A stretch of DNA of 64,000 bases, taken from positions 1-64,000 of the forward strand of contig JBAXIO010000007.1 in assembly GCA_037138335.1 (NCBI GenBank), written 5' to 3'. The notes below the pieces were generated by a model. It saw only the letters and a program-made list of their open reading frames with translations, made no database searches and was not told the origin of the DNA. The stretch comes from CAIRDP01 sp037138335 (lineage in GTDB: Bacteria > Bacteroidota > Bacteroidia > Bacteroidales > FEN-979). Shown here in pieces: positions 7,554 to 15,728 of this stretch. A program made the position numbers and the translations under genes. Numbering within the stretch: the first letter of the stretch is position 1; each line of letters starts with the position of its first letter.

Positions 7554-7913
7554 ATGAAACCTGTTTTATCAGAACATTCCTATACAGAAGTACTGGCAGA
7601 GCTGAAAAAGAAAATATTGTCTTCCAGACACAATGCACTTATTACGGTAAACCAGCATTTGCTTTCGGTCTACTGGGAAATCGGAAATACTATCCTGCAT
7701 CATCAATTCGAAGAGGGATGGGGAACCAAAGTTATAGACCGGATTTCGGCTGACCTGAGGAAAGAATTCCCCGAAATGAAAGGATTTTCGGTCAGAAACA
7801 TAAAATACATGCGTGCCTCTGCCAAAGAAGCTTCTAAAACAAATGCCGACGAAGGAAGAGTTAGAAGAACAGTTTCAGTCTATACCCAAGATTCTGTAGC
7901 TATTTTAGGTTAA
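7554..7913 (+). pseudogene. Truncated DUF1016 / YhcG-type nuclease gene
   Basis: The first 92 or so residues match the N-terminal DUF1016 domain (VNQHLLSVYWEIGNTIL, GWGTKVIDRISADLRKEFPEMKGFSVRNIKYMR). Full members have about 340 residues and end in a PDDEXK nuclease domain, absent here. After YMRA the frame becomes unlike the family. In the adjacent frame a coherent stretch (KLLKQMPTKEELEEQFQSI) ends at a TAG near 7897, so the gene is joined to a piece of something else, possibly a specificity-subunit tail. I judge it non-functional as a nuclease. Confidence 0.75.
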
Positions 7914-7997
7914 GACAGCAAAAAAGAATTGGTGGTGCAAAGGGTGGAAAATGGCAATCGTCGCTTGATGAGTGCACTTAGGGTTAACGCCGCTCCC

Positions 7998-8007
7998 TCA
8001 TCCGCAG
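7998..8007 (+). repeat. Dispersed motif TCATCCGCAG
   Basis: Preceded by CGCTCCC, as at 59210 (other strand) and the variant at 14701. It lies 77 bases upstream of the TlpA-like gene. Confidence 0.5.
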
Positions 8008-8083
8008 TAAATTAAAATAGATTTTATTTATCTTTACATTGAAAATGTTCATATAGTTTACAACTGCAAAGTGGATTACTCAT

Positions 8084-9310
8084 ATGAAAAAATATGCTGT
8101 CTTTTTGTTCGCTGTTTTTGCCATGGGAAGGATCATGGCCCAGGATCCCGCTGATCTGTTACTGAAATCCCGAGCCAAATGCCTTGAACTGAACAAGGTG
8201 TATTATGAGATGACCGAATGGTTCAAGCCGATGACCGACAGGGATACGGGTATTACTACCAGCATATGCTGGATGAAAAAAGTAAAGGATGATAAGGTCT
8301 TCGGATGTTTCTTCCATTATCAGTTCAGCGTCAATGGCCAGGGAACCGGTGACGGAATCTATACGGGTGAAGAACTGCTTTCAAGCTTTCCACCGGACAG
8401 TTCGGCCCAGCTTATTCCTGTCAAACAGTACCCCGATGAGGTTAAGAGCAGGGCGCATAATCATATATTCAGGATGTACAAGCCATTCAGGGACAAGGCC
8501 TGTTTTCCTTGTTTAAACGATGACGGATCCCTGAAGAAGGAATACGGCATTCAACTGCTGCCAGATGAGAATGTGGGAAGTTTACCCTGCTATCATATCT
8601 CGATCATACAGGATCCGAAGACATTTGACAATGGTTTCATGGTCCTCCTGAAAAATGAATACGAATACTGGATCAGCAAGGAAAGCCTGCTGCCGGTGAA
8701 ATACAATTTTTACCTCAGGGGAATCCTTAACCGTGATACTGCCGACCAGTTTTTCAGCTATGCGCTAAAAAATATACGGATCAACGACAGGGAAGTGGAT
8801 AAACAAATAATGCTGACAAGCCTCCCCTCATATTTCAGGATAAAGACCTATGAACCCGAGAAAACTGTTCCTCTTCTTGCAAAAGGTACAGCAGCCCCTG
8901 ACTGGAAACTGGTTTCCCTCAAAGGGGATACGGTTTCCCTGAAGCAGCTGAGGGGCAAGGTGGTGCTGCTTGATTTCTTTTATAAATCCTGCTATCCATG
9001 CCGCCTGGCAATCCCTCATCTGCAGGAAATCCATAAAAAATACAGTGAACAGGATGTGGTAGTCATCGGCATCGATGCAGTGGATAAGAAACCTGATGAC
9101 CTGAAAGCGATCCTGGATAAAGACGGTGCGAACTACACCGTGCTTTTGGCTGATAAGGATCTTCCAAAGAAATACCAGGTGAGCGGCTATCCCACGATCT
9201 ATATCATTGATGGTGAGGGAAAGGTGTTTTTTGCTGTTTCAGGTTTCGGTGAATCGCTTGCAAAAATCTTTGAACAGGAAATCAATTCGGCTTTAGGAGG
9301 TGAAAAATGA
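8084..9310 (+). CDS. Exported TlpA-like thioredoxin-fold protein
   Basis: The 408-residue product has a signal peptide (1-19, ending IMAQ) and a large N-terminal beta-rich region (about 20-255) typical of Bacteroidota TlpA-like proteins. A thioredoxin domain follows from about 265, with the redox centre CYPC at 303-306 (FFYKSCYPCRLA) and the cis-proline loop GYPTIYII near 358. Such proteins act as periplasmic thiol-disulphide reductants; the partner is unknown. The gene stands alone on the plus strand after the dispersed motif. The N-terminal part has extra cysteines (CFPC near 140-143), which may be a second redox or metal site. Confidence 0.88.
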   Translation: MKKYAVFLFAVFAMGRIMAQDPADLLLKSRAKCLELNKVYYEMTEWFKPMTDRDTGITTSICWMKKVKDDKVFGCFFHYQFSVNGQGTGDGIYTGEELLSSFPPDSSAQLIPVKQYPDEVKSRAHNHIFRMYKPFRDKACFPCLNDDGSLKKEYGIQLLPDENVGSLPCYHISIIQDPKTFDNGFMVLLKNEYEYWISKESLLPVKYNFYLRGILNRDTADQFFSYALKNIRINDREVDKQIMLTSLPSYFRIKTYEPEKTVPLLAKGTAAPDWKLVSLKGDTVSLKQLRGKVVLLDFFYKSCYPCRLAIPHLQEIHKKYSEQDVVVIGIDAVDKKPDDLKAILDKDGANYTVLLADKDLPKKYQVSGYPTIYIIDGEGKVFFAVSGFGESLAKIFEQEINSALGGEK

Positions 9311-9410
9311 TTGCCTAAGGATGAACGAAGGAAAATACGCTGGAGAATAACCAGGACAAAACCGCAGCCTGGATCGAGTTTTCAAGTCATACCGGAGTCT
9401 TTTGTTTTTC

Positions 9411-9420
9411 TCATCCGCAG
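9411..9420 (+). repeat. Dispersed motif TCATCCGCAG
   Basis: It lies 78 bases upstream of the phosphoesterase ATG. TACCTTTG, a good -7 element, starts at 9434, so the motif falls roughly where the -33 region would be. Confidence 0.5.
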
Positions 9421-9497
9421 TCATAAAAATTAATACCTTTGATTCAGATACGATCCTGCTCTATGTCCTGAGAAAGCTCTGTCCAACATCTGATGCT

Positions 9498-10679
9498 ATG
9501 AAAAAATCGTTCCTGATCTTCGCCGTTCTGTGTGCCTGCGGGCTGAACGCCTTCGCCCAGTTCACTTTCATTCATCTTTCCGATATGCATGTTTCCAGTA
9601 TTCCTTTCGAAGAAAGCGATACAAATGCACAGTATTTCCACTGCTATATAGAGGAATTTGCAAACCTGGCTCCCAAGCCTGCCTTTGTTGCGGTTAGCGG
9701 TGATGTCTCAAATGTGGGCAACCTTTCGCCCGACGGCATGTATCCTGTAATCACCCAGTACCTGTTCCCGCCAACACAGACCAATCCGGGCATTGGCGAT
9801 TATTTTATCGATTCTGCAAAGACCATCCCCATTTATTTCGTCCCCGGAAATCATGAGTACTGGGTCGCCCTGGTAAACCCGCCTGTATCCAATGACACGC
9901 TCACGTATTACAAAAAATTCCTGATCCCGGATGAGGATTATGCCATCAACAATGATATTGCAGTCATCGTTTTTCTTCGCTCGGGATCCGATTCCACGAT
10001 TACCGCCAGCAATAAGAAAGGAAGGGGGCTTTCAAATGAACAGATCGCTTACCTCAGGGATGTTTTACGGAGACACAAGGATAAACGCAAAATCATCGTA
10101 ATGCATCATCCTGCCGTCAATGCGGTGGGAACGAACTCCGACGGGACTCCGTTTACAGGTGTGATCAACAGTCCCGAGGACTGCTCCATCGCGAGCAACA
10201 GGACCACTTTCCTGAACATCTGCGATTCAAATCATGTGGATGTGGTTCTTGACGGGCACGAACATCAGAATGTGGTCGCCAACAGGGCAGGACAGGTGAT
10301 CAGCGAAAATGGTATCGACAGCACGCGTTATGTACAGACTGCTGCGGGATTTAACCGTTCCTACCGCATTATTACCGTTGATGCTTCGCATGTCACGGTT
10401 AGCCCTCCCTTGAGAAGCTGCCTGGGCACAGGGGTGAATGAGATCAACGATCCCACCGGCATTTCTGTTTTCCCGAATCCTGCCAAGGATAATATCACGA
10501 TAGTTTGCAAAAGACCGACCCTTATTGAAATCCTGGATATCGAAGGGCAGGTTATAAGAAGTTTGACTACGGATGAAATTCACGAGGTGGTGAACGTTTC
10601 CGGTTTACAAGGCGGCATCTATATCATCAGGGCATATACCGGCAGCGGAATTGTAATCAGGAAACTGGTAAAGCAATAA
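9498..10679 (+). CDS. Secreted calcineurin-like metallophosphoesterase with T9SS sorting domain
   Basis: I chose ATG at 9498 because it opens a signal peptide (MKKSFLIFAVLCACGLNAFAQ); the open frame extends upstream without one. The 393-residue protein carries the metallophosphoesterase blocks in order: DMH (29-31), GD (68-69), GNHE (117-120), HH (203-204) and GHEH (253-256). These bind two metal ions and hydrolyse phosphoesters. The last 75 residues form a type A T9SS sorting domain (ISVFPNPAKDN ... GGIYIIRA ... RKLVKQ), so it is exported and probably anchored at the surface. Substrate unknown. Confidence 0.9.
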   Translation: MKKSFLIFAVLCACGLNAFAQFTFIHLSDMHVSSIPFEESDTNAQYFHCYIEEFANLAPKPAFVAVSGDVSNVGNLSPDGMYPVITQYLFPPTQTNPGIGDYFIDSAKTIPIYFVPGNHEYWVALVNPPVSNDTLTYYKKFLIPDEDYAINNDIAVIVFLRSGSDSTITASNKKGRGLSNEQIAYLRDVLRRHKDKRKIIVMHHPAVNAVGTNSDGTPFTGVINSPEDCSIASNRTTFLNICDSNHVDVVLDGHEHQNVVANRAGQVISENGIDSTRYVQTAAGFNRSYRIITVDASHVTVSPPLRSCLGTGVNEINDPTGISVFPNPAKDNITIVCKRPTLIEILDIEGQVIRSLTTDEIHEVVNVSGLQGGIYIIRAYTGSGIVIRKLVKQ

Positions 10680-10710
10680 GCGGTTCGGTGGTCAGCCGAA
10701 CGGGATACAG

Positions 10711-10720
10711 CAATCCGCAG
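10711..10720 (+). repeat. Dispersed motif variant CAATCCGCAG
   Basis: Followed by TCAATTAAA as in the copy at 14701. It lies between convergent genes, 31 bases before the small hsdM scrap. Confidence 0.45.
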
Positions 10721-10751
10721 TCAATTAAAATAAAACCCATAAATCAGGAAT

Positions 10752-10785
10752 GAGCCGGGCCTGATGTGGTCGGGGTTCGCGCCTG
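10752..10785 (-). pseudogene. hsdM scrap (about 34 bp)
   Basis: Thirty-one of 34 bases match hsdM positions 2596-2629 (codons for GENPDHIRLGS). This is within the second region deleted from hsdM copy 2. It is short, but the match plus the neighbouring motif makes chance unlikely. Confidence 0.6.
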
Positions 10786-10792
10786 GGCACAC

Positions 10793-12658
10793 TTAGTCCT
10801 TAACGCAGCGGACCGCCCATGCGTAACTCTTTTCGTAATTGTACCGGCTCACCTCTTCAGTATTATAAATGATGTCGCGGTCAAATGCGCTTCCGGGATT
10901 TTGCTCTGACGACGACCAGAAATAGGCATAATTGGTAAGATTGTAGAAATTGCCGTTAAGGTCTGTATTACCGGCCCCAAGTGCAGTAAAGCCGCTTGAG
11001 TTGGTGCCGCCGGTATTGGGTGCAGCCCAATGCGCCGATCCTGCTTCTTTCAGTTTTCCTCCGGCTACGGCATCTCCTCCCAAGAATGCTGTTAAGGTCG
11101 TAAATTCTCCATCAGTGGGCACATGCCAGCCCGATGGACAAATCCCCTGCACTCCGGGTGTTGCTGATCCCTGCATCACTTCATCCCATTGATAAAGCCC
11201 GCCGTACTGATCACAATTTGATTCGAGGTTGTCAAAACAGTATTTTTCAATAACCCCATTGTTTGTCTGGCCCTGGCTTCCATCAATGCGTATACCTATA
11301 TTCAAATTCTCCTTTGTCCAGCATTGCGTCCCAATCTGAACTGTATTATAGGTTTTTCCATCACGGGTATCGGTAACGGGATTTCCGCAGGCAAATGCAC
11401 CGGGTAATACCGGTCCGGTATAAGCCGGAGCCTTAACCTCAATCCCCTGGAGTGTTCCTGTAAGAGCTACAGGAATAACTGCAAACCGGATGTATTTATT
11501 CAAATCGACCGGTTGCAGAGCATATGTGACTGCTGAAGCGCCTGAAATTACTGATTCATTTGTTCCTGTAGCATCGTCGGCCCTGTACCATTTATAAGCT
11601 GAAGTCCCTTGCAGATCACCTTCTGCATCAGAATAGGTATAAGAGCCTGTGAGTGACTGGCCCACCTGGGTATTCCCGCTCTGTGCAACATTACCGGCAA
11701 CAGGCGCAGCATTATACACTCCCGAAAAAGGAATGATCACATCAGCCTCGGGGAAACAACTGCCTAAAGCGAAATCAACAACGCCATTGGTTCCATGGGG
11801 GATAAGCTGTGCATCGCTGAATGCCCAGGTATAGAAATAAACATAGTTAAAACCAGCGCCCTGGCGAACGTTTACATAGAGTTTGAGCTCGAAGGTGTCG
11901 GCAATACCTTTTCTGTCGGCATAAAGGACTTTAAGTGGCTGTCCTTCCCCTTTCCAGGCTTCGTTATTGAAAGAATTCATCAGAATATGATTCCTGTAAA
12001 CATCAATCCTGAAGATAGCCGGCAGGTCAGGCTGTATCCCGTTGGACTGCCCCAGGTAGGGCGAACCGGGTATTGAATAATCGGCAATGCTTTGAATACA
12101 AATATCACCGAAAAATGGCTGTTCACGAAGGGTGACCTCTTCAACCTGGAAGAAGATAAAGCCGAAATCGGTATAATTACCGGGCTGGTAGCACAGGGCT
12201 TCAATCGGGATCTGTGTCTTTTCAAATGCAACCACGTTGAATGCAATATTCAATGGAGATGCTACATAGGGGGCATAGGTTGAACCCGAATGCGGTGCTG
12301 CCGCAAGCATGACATCATCGGTGGAATCATTTGGAGTCTGCTGATCGCTCCAGATCGTAAATTCCTGCAACGTATGAACACCCGTACTCAATTGTATGGT
12401 ATTTGTATGCGGACTTCCGCCTATGTAAAAGACACCGATTGCATATATTTTTCCGTCAATGGTGGCCTTGACATAATTTTCAGTTTGAGAGAAACAGTCA
12501 GTACTGGCCGTCGATTTCAGCCCGCCCGTTTTACCGGGAGCAATAGAGAAGTTTACCCCCTGTGTAGCCTGTGACTGCTCATTGAGCTCCTTCTTGTTGC
12601 AGCTTGTGATGAAAAACAATACTGCCAGGGCCATAAAAATTGAGCAAAAATTTTTCAT
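10793..12658 (-). CDS. FISUMP-domain lipoprotein
   Basis: This 621-residue lipoprotein has its lipobox in FFITSCNKKE near residues 16-25. The middle (about 100-320) is an uncharacterised beta region. An Ig-like segment follows (about 325-420; GQSLTGSYTYSDAEGD, YKWYRAD). The last 200 residues are the Fibrobacter succinogenes major paralogous (FISUMP) domain, shown by GKTYNTVQIGTQCWTKENL, WHVPTDGEF, GGKLKEAG and the closing RCVKD. FISUMP proteins are surface proteins of unknown role, numerous in Bacteroidota. It is the largest of five in the window, and the only one with the Ig-like part. Confidence 0.9.
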   Translation of the reverse strand: MKNFCSIFMALAVLFFITSCNKKELNEQSQATQGVNFSIAPGKTGGLKSTASTDCFSQTENYVKATIDGKIYAIGVFYIGGSPHTNTIQLSTGVHTLQEFTIWSDQQTPNDSTDDVMLAAAPHSGSTYAPYVASPLNIAFNVVAFEKTQIPIEALCYQPGNYTDFGFIFFQVEEVTLREQPFFGDICIQSIADYSIPGSPYLGQSNGIQPDLPAIFRIDVYRNHILMNSFNNEAWKGEGQPLKVLYADRKGIADTFELKLYVNVRQGAGFNYVYFYTWAFSDAQLIPHGTNGVVDFALGSCFPEADVIIPFSGVYNAAPVAGNVAQSGNTQVGQSLTGSYTYSDAEGDLQGTSAYKWYRADDATGTNESVISGASAVTYALQPVDLNKYIRFAVIPVALTGTLQGIEVKAPAYTGPVLPGAFACGNPVTDTRDGKTYNTVQIGTQCWTKENLNIGIRIDGSQGQTNNGVIEKYCFDNLESNCDQYGGLYQWDEVMQGSATPGVQGICPSGWHVPTDGEFTTLTAFLGGDAVAGGKLKEAGSAHWAAPNTGGTNSSGFTALGAGNTDLNGNFYNLTNYAYFWSSSEQNPGSAFDRDIIYNTEEVSRYNYEKSYAWAVRCVKD

Positions 12659-12972
12659 AATGAACTCCTTTCGGTGGACTTAACTAAATATCTTTCTTGA
12701 TTACTATTTTAGGCAACTTAACAAATATATGACTGAGAACATGGTTTTATCAATCTCAAATACGTATCTGTTGCCAGTAAACAAGTAAATGTGGATAAGG
12801 TGAAACCATCTGTGAGATGATTAATAAACGTCCCTCATCCGCAGTCAAAAAAAATGAAATTTTTGCTGGATATATGAGAATTCAATATATTGGGTGTTTG
12901 ATTTTTGACGGGAATTTAATCAGAACAACCCTGGCTTATTCCTGAATTTGATTACAACCAAAAACTCAGAAT
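12659..12972. other. Intergenic region between divergent genes, containing the dispersed motif
   Basis: This gap of 314 bp lies between the divergent FISUMP lipoprotein and DUF3795 genes. It holds the motif copy at 12835 and A+T-rich stretches on both sides. I found no convincing promoter, RNA gene or open frame. Confidence 0.5.
12835..12844 (+). repeat. Dispersed motif TCATCCGCAG
   Basis: It lies 129 bases upstream of the DUF3795 gene and is preceded by GTCCC and followed by TCAAAA. Confidence 0.5.
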
Positions 12973-13311
12973 ATGGAAAATCTTATCTCCTGCTGCGGCC
13001 TGAATTGCGCTTCCTGCGATGCGAGGATCGCCACGCTTGCAAATGACGATGAACTGAGGCGGCAAACTGCCGAAAAATGGAAGGTGATGTACAATTCACC
13101 GGATATCACCCCCGAAATGATCAACTGCACGGGCTGCAGGAAAGAGGGTGCGAAGATCGGCCACTGGGCCGTATGCGGCATGAGGACATGCGCTTCGTCG
13201 AAGGGTTTCAACACCTGCGGACAATGTAATGCCCTCCTCAGTTGCGATACCATCAAGCCGGTGCTTCAGTTTGCCCCGGATGCTGTGGACAACCTTAAGT
13301 CGGTGAACTGA
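12973..13311 (+). CDS. DUF3795 cysteine-rich protein
   Basis: The 112-residue protein fits DUF3795: it opens with ISCCGLNCASCDA and has further cysteine groups at INCTGCRK, CGMRTCASSKG and FNTCGQC. Ten or more cysteines in this pattern imply a metal-binding (zinc or iron-sulphur) protein. No signal peptide or membrane span is present, so it is cytoplasmic. It stands alone. The function of the family is not established. Confidence 0.85.
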   Translation: MENLISCCGLNCASCDARIATLANDDELRRQTAEKWKVMYNSPDITPEMINCTGCRKEGAKIGHWAVCGMRTCASSKGFNTCGQCNALLSCDTIKPVLQFAPDAVDNLKSVN

Positions 13312-13389
13312 TGTTCCCTGGGAGTCCGGCGCAGGTAATCCGGAGCGGCTAACAACCTCAGGATCAGAACCCTCTCCCTGTCCCTCTTT

Positions 13390-14529
13390 TTACTCGGGCT
13401 TCGCCCAGAAAACAACGGGATTGTTGGTTTTGTAATTGATGAAGGTGATCCCTGATTTTTTGGATGTTTGTTCAGCCTTGCGCGGGGACTGGTTGTAAGC
13501 ATCCAGGGGAAGGAGTTCGACGTACGACAGCTTCTTGCCTGTTACCGGTGTTTCGGAATCGTATTCGCTGGAGAACAGGCATTCTATCCTGTACAGGTTT
13601 TTCGCCATGTAGTTGTAGAGGTAATTTTCTTTGGTAATTGTTGATTGCCTGTTCCAGTTGGCATCGGGGTTCAGGATCACAGGTTTGCCGCTGATGATCC
13701 GCTCCCGCACTTCCTCAATGCTTAACAGTTCCCCTTTTTCATTCATCACATAGGCGTCGTTGGTGGGATCTATCCATATCCATTTGCCCGGGTCCTTGAC
13801 GAAAACCATGTTGATCACATGGCAATCGGTGAATACCGAGTCTTTGGGCATGCAGGTCACGAAACGCGATTTGATCCCGAGGGCAAGGTAACATTCATTG
13901 AGCACTGTTGCGAGACCCCTGCAGTTGAGGCCCCTGTGATCGGTTTTGCAGACTTTGATCATGCTCATGGCATTATTCACCGGGGGATTGCCGTGGTTGC
14001 CGTCATGCGGGATGAGGTAATGTATCCAGTGAAGTAGGTTAATGATCTTCGAGACTTCATTTCCGGTCCCGGCAATGGAATCGAGTTTAAAGCCGGTCCT
14101 AAGTGCGGTGAGGTTGGAGTCGCCGGCCGGCTGGTATGTGAACTTCGGGATATCGGGCTTCTCGCTGGTATTGTATTTCGCAGCGTGTTTGAGGATGTCG
14201 AGATACGAAGGCTGGTACATGATCCTGGTCCAGGCCGAATCCCTGCCATTCAGCAGGATGATGAAATCGCAGGGATGGCCTGCCTTTACTTTGAACGTGA
14301 TGGAGTCGCAATCGGTATAAAACGTGACTTTCTTATCCTTGTTCTGGGTGGTGTACACATCGGGCTTTAATGAGGGAGTGATTGTCCAGTCTTTCTTTTT
14401 CAGTTCATTCCCGTCCCTGATATCAACAGTTGAAGATGATGCCTTGATCACAGGCATAGGGTTCTGTGCTCCAACGAACATAGCAGGGAATAACACCATT
14501 GAGGTAAGAATGATCGCGGTAAATTTCAT
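13390..14529 (-). CDS. Exported transglutaminase-like protein
   Basis: I placed the start at 14529, where MKFTAIILTSMVLFPAMFVGAQ forms a signal peptide; the frame is open 26 codons further. In the 379-residue product the transglutaminase-like core is at about 175-285. It has a catalytic-type Cys in GLNCRGLATVL, a His in DCHVINMVF and an Asp in WIDPTNDAY, the Cys-His-Asp triad of the family. Members act as peptidases or amide-bond enzymes in the envelope. It has no operon partner, since the M28 peptidase gene behind it is 200 bases away. The exact substrate is unknown. Confidence 0.82.
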   Translation of the reverse strand: MKFTAIILTSMVLFPAMFVGAQNPMPVIKASSSTVDIRDGNELKKKDWTITPSLKPDVYTTQNKDKKVTFYTDCDSITFKVKAGHPCDFIILLNGRDSAWTRIMYQPSYLDILKHAAKYNTSEKPDIPKFTYQPAGDSNLTALRTGFKLDSIAGTGNEVSKIINLLHWIHYLIPHDGNHGNPPVNNAMSMIKVCKTDHRGLNCRGLATVLNECYLALGIKSRFVTCMPKDSVFTDCHVINMVFVKDPGKWIWIDPTNDAYVMNEKGELLSIEEVRERIISGKPVILNPDANWNRQSTITKENYLYNYMAKNLYRIECLFSSEYDSETPVTGKKLSYVELLPLDAYNQSPRKAEQTSKKSGITFINYKTNNPVVFWAKPE

Positions 14530-14700
14530 AAAGCAGGGTTTTGTTTGTTTACGGATATCATTTATGGCAAGCCCGTCTTCATCCCGGCTTGGCGGAATAG
14601 CATACAATGGACGTATGCCGGGCGGAAATGTTACAGATCCGTTATTTGCTCAAATCCGTCTGGTCGCACGATGCGGGTACTTTGGATTATCGCCGCTCCC

Positions 14701-14710
14701 TCATCAGCCG
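14701..14710 (+). repeat. Dispersed motif variant TCATCAGCCG
   Basis: It is preceded by CGCCGCTCCC, as at 7998, and followed by TCAATTAAA, as at 10711. The core is partly altered. Confidence 0.35.
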
Positions 14711-14732
14711 TCAATTAAACATATGATGATAC

Positions 14733-15716
14733 CTACCTGTTCTGATCGACCAGCATGGCGCAGGTTACTTTTGTAACCTCCCTGCAATAAGGGAAATTAC
14801 AGTTCCCGACCACATCGGTCAGCTGGTGATAATAGGGCGTACTGGCGGAACTGATGAAGAATATGGCTTTATAACCCTTGAGATAAAAGTTATAACTGTC
14901 GCCTTCTTTGTTGGCTGTGCTGTCGTGGGCCTTGCCCAGGTCGGTATACATGGAAACGTAATTCTCGGCCGAGACTCTCAGATCACCTGAATTTGCATAA
15001 TCCATGAGGTTTACTTTCCAGTCGCCCTGGTTCGGGTGGTTTTCGTAGGATATCATATCGTTATTGAGCATCCACTTGATCTTTTTATTTCCCAGGGAGG
15101 CTTTGGTGGCATAATTCTGGCTCCCGTCCATATTCAGCTCTTCTGCTCCGAAAGCGATGAGCACAATGCTTGATTTGGGCGTAAAGCTCCGCTTCGTGAT
15201 CACCCGGCCCATTTCAAGCAATGAAGCCACACCGCTCGCGTCATCATCGGCGCCCGGACTGCCCAGCCAGGGATTGCCCGGGGGATTGAGTATGGCGTCA
15301 TAATGTGCGCCTATAATGTACAGGCTGTCGGGATACTGGCTGCCTGTGACGGTGGCTATGACGTTGTACTGCCAGGTATTGTAAGTTGAGTCTTTATAAT
15401 AATTCGTCACGTAAAACGAATCAAGGACTGTATTGTTAAGGCCCAGGCGGATGAATTTGTTTTTGATGGAAACTGCTATACTACGCCGGTTTGCGCTTAG
15501 CATAAACCTTGGCTGCATGTTCTGAAGCCATAAGACGTATGCGCCAAGGGTGTCGGCATTGATGTCACTGATAAAGGCTGTGACGAAGGCATTGGCCCCT
15601 GGTTTTGTGGAAGTGAAAGGGGTAACGGTATCATCTTTCTTGGAACAACTCAAAGCAAGCATTACCAGGCTGATAATGAATACGTTTTTGAGGGAAATCA
15701 ATCTTGGCTTTTTCAT
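14733..15716 (-). CDS. M28-family zinc aminopeptidase, lipoprotein
   Basis: This 327-residue protein begins with a lipobox signal (LVMLALSCSKK). The M28 fold is shown by the metal ligands and neighbours in order: GAHYDAI, GADDDASGVASLLEMGR, FGAEELNMDGS, MLNNDM and YYHQLTD. These bind two zinc ions for removal of N-terminal residues from peptides. The gene follows the C10 peptidase gene on the same strand (12 bases between), so the two proteases may be co-transcribed and work together on exported proteins. Confidence 0.9.
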   Translation of the reverse strand: MKKPRLISLKNVFIISLVMLALSCSKKDDTVTPFTSTKPGANAFVTAFISDINADTLGAYVLWLQNMQPRFMLSANRRSIAVSIKNKFIRLGLNNTVLDSFYVTNYYKDSTYNTWQYNVIATVTGSQYPDSLYIIGAHYDAILNPPGNPWLGSPGADDDASGVASLLEMGRVITKRSFTPKSSIVLIAFGAEELNMDGSQNYATKASLGNKKIKWMLNNDMISYENHPNQGDWKVNLMDYANSGDLRVSAENYVSMYTDLGKAHDSTANKEGDSYNFYLKGYKAIFFISSASTPYYHQLTDVVGNCNFPYCREVTKVTCAMLVDQNR

Positions 15717-15728
15717 ATCTCAAAATAT

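Noticed and set aside
6532..14732. Integron cassette array (each gene followed by a shared motif)
   Set aside because: The shared motif lacks the paired attC core structure, the gene orientations differ, and no integrase is visible.
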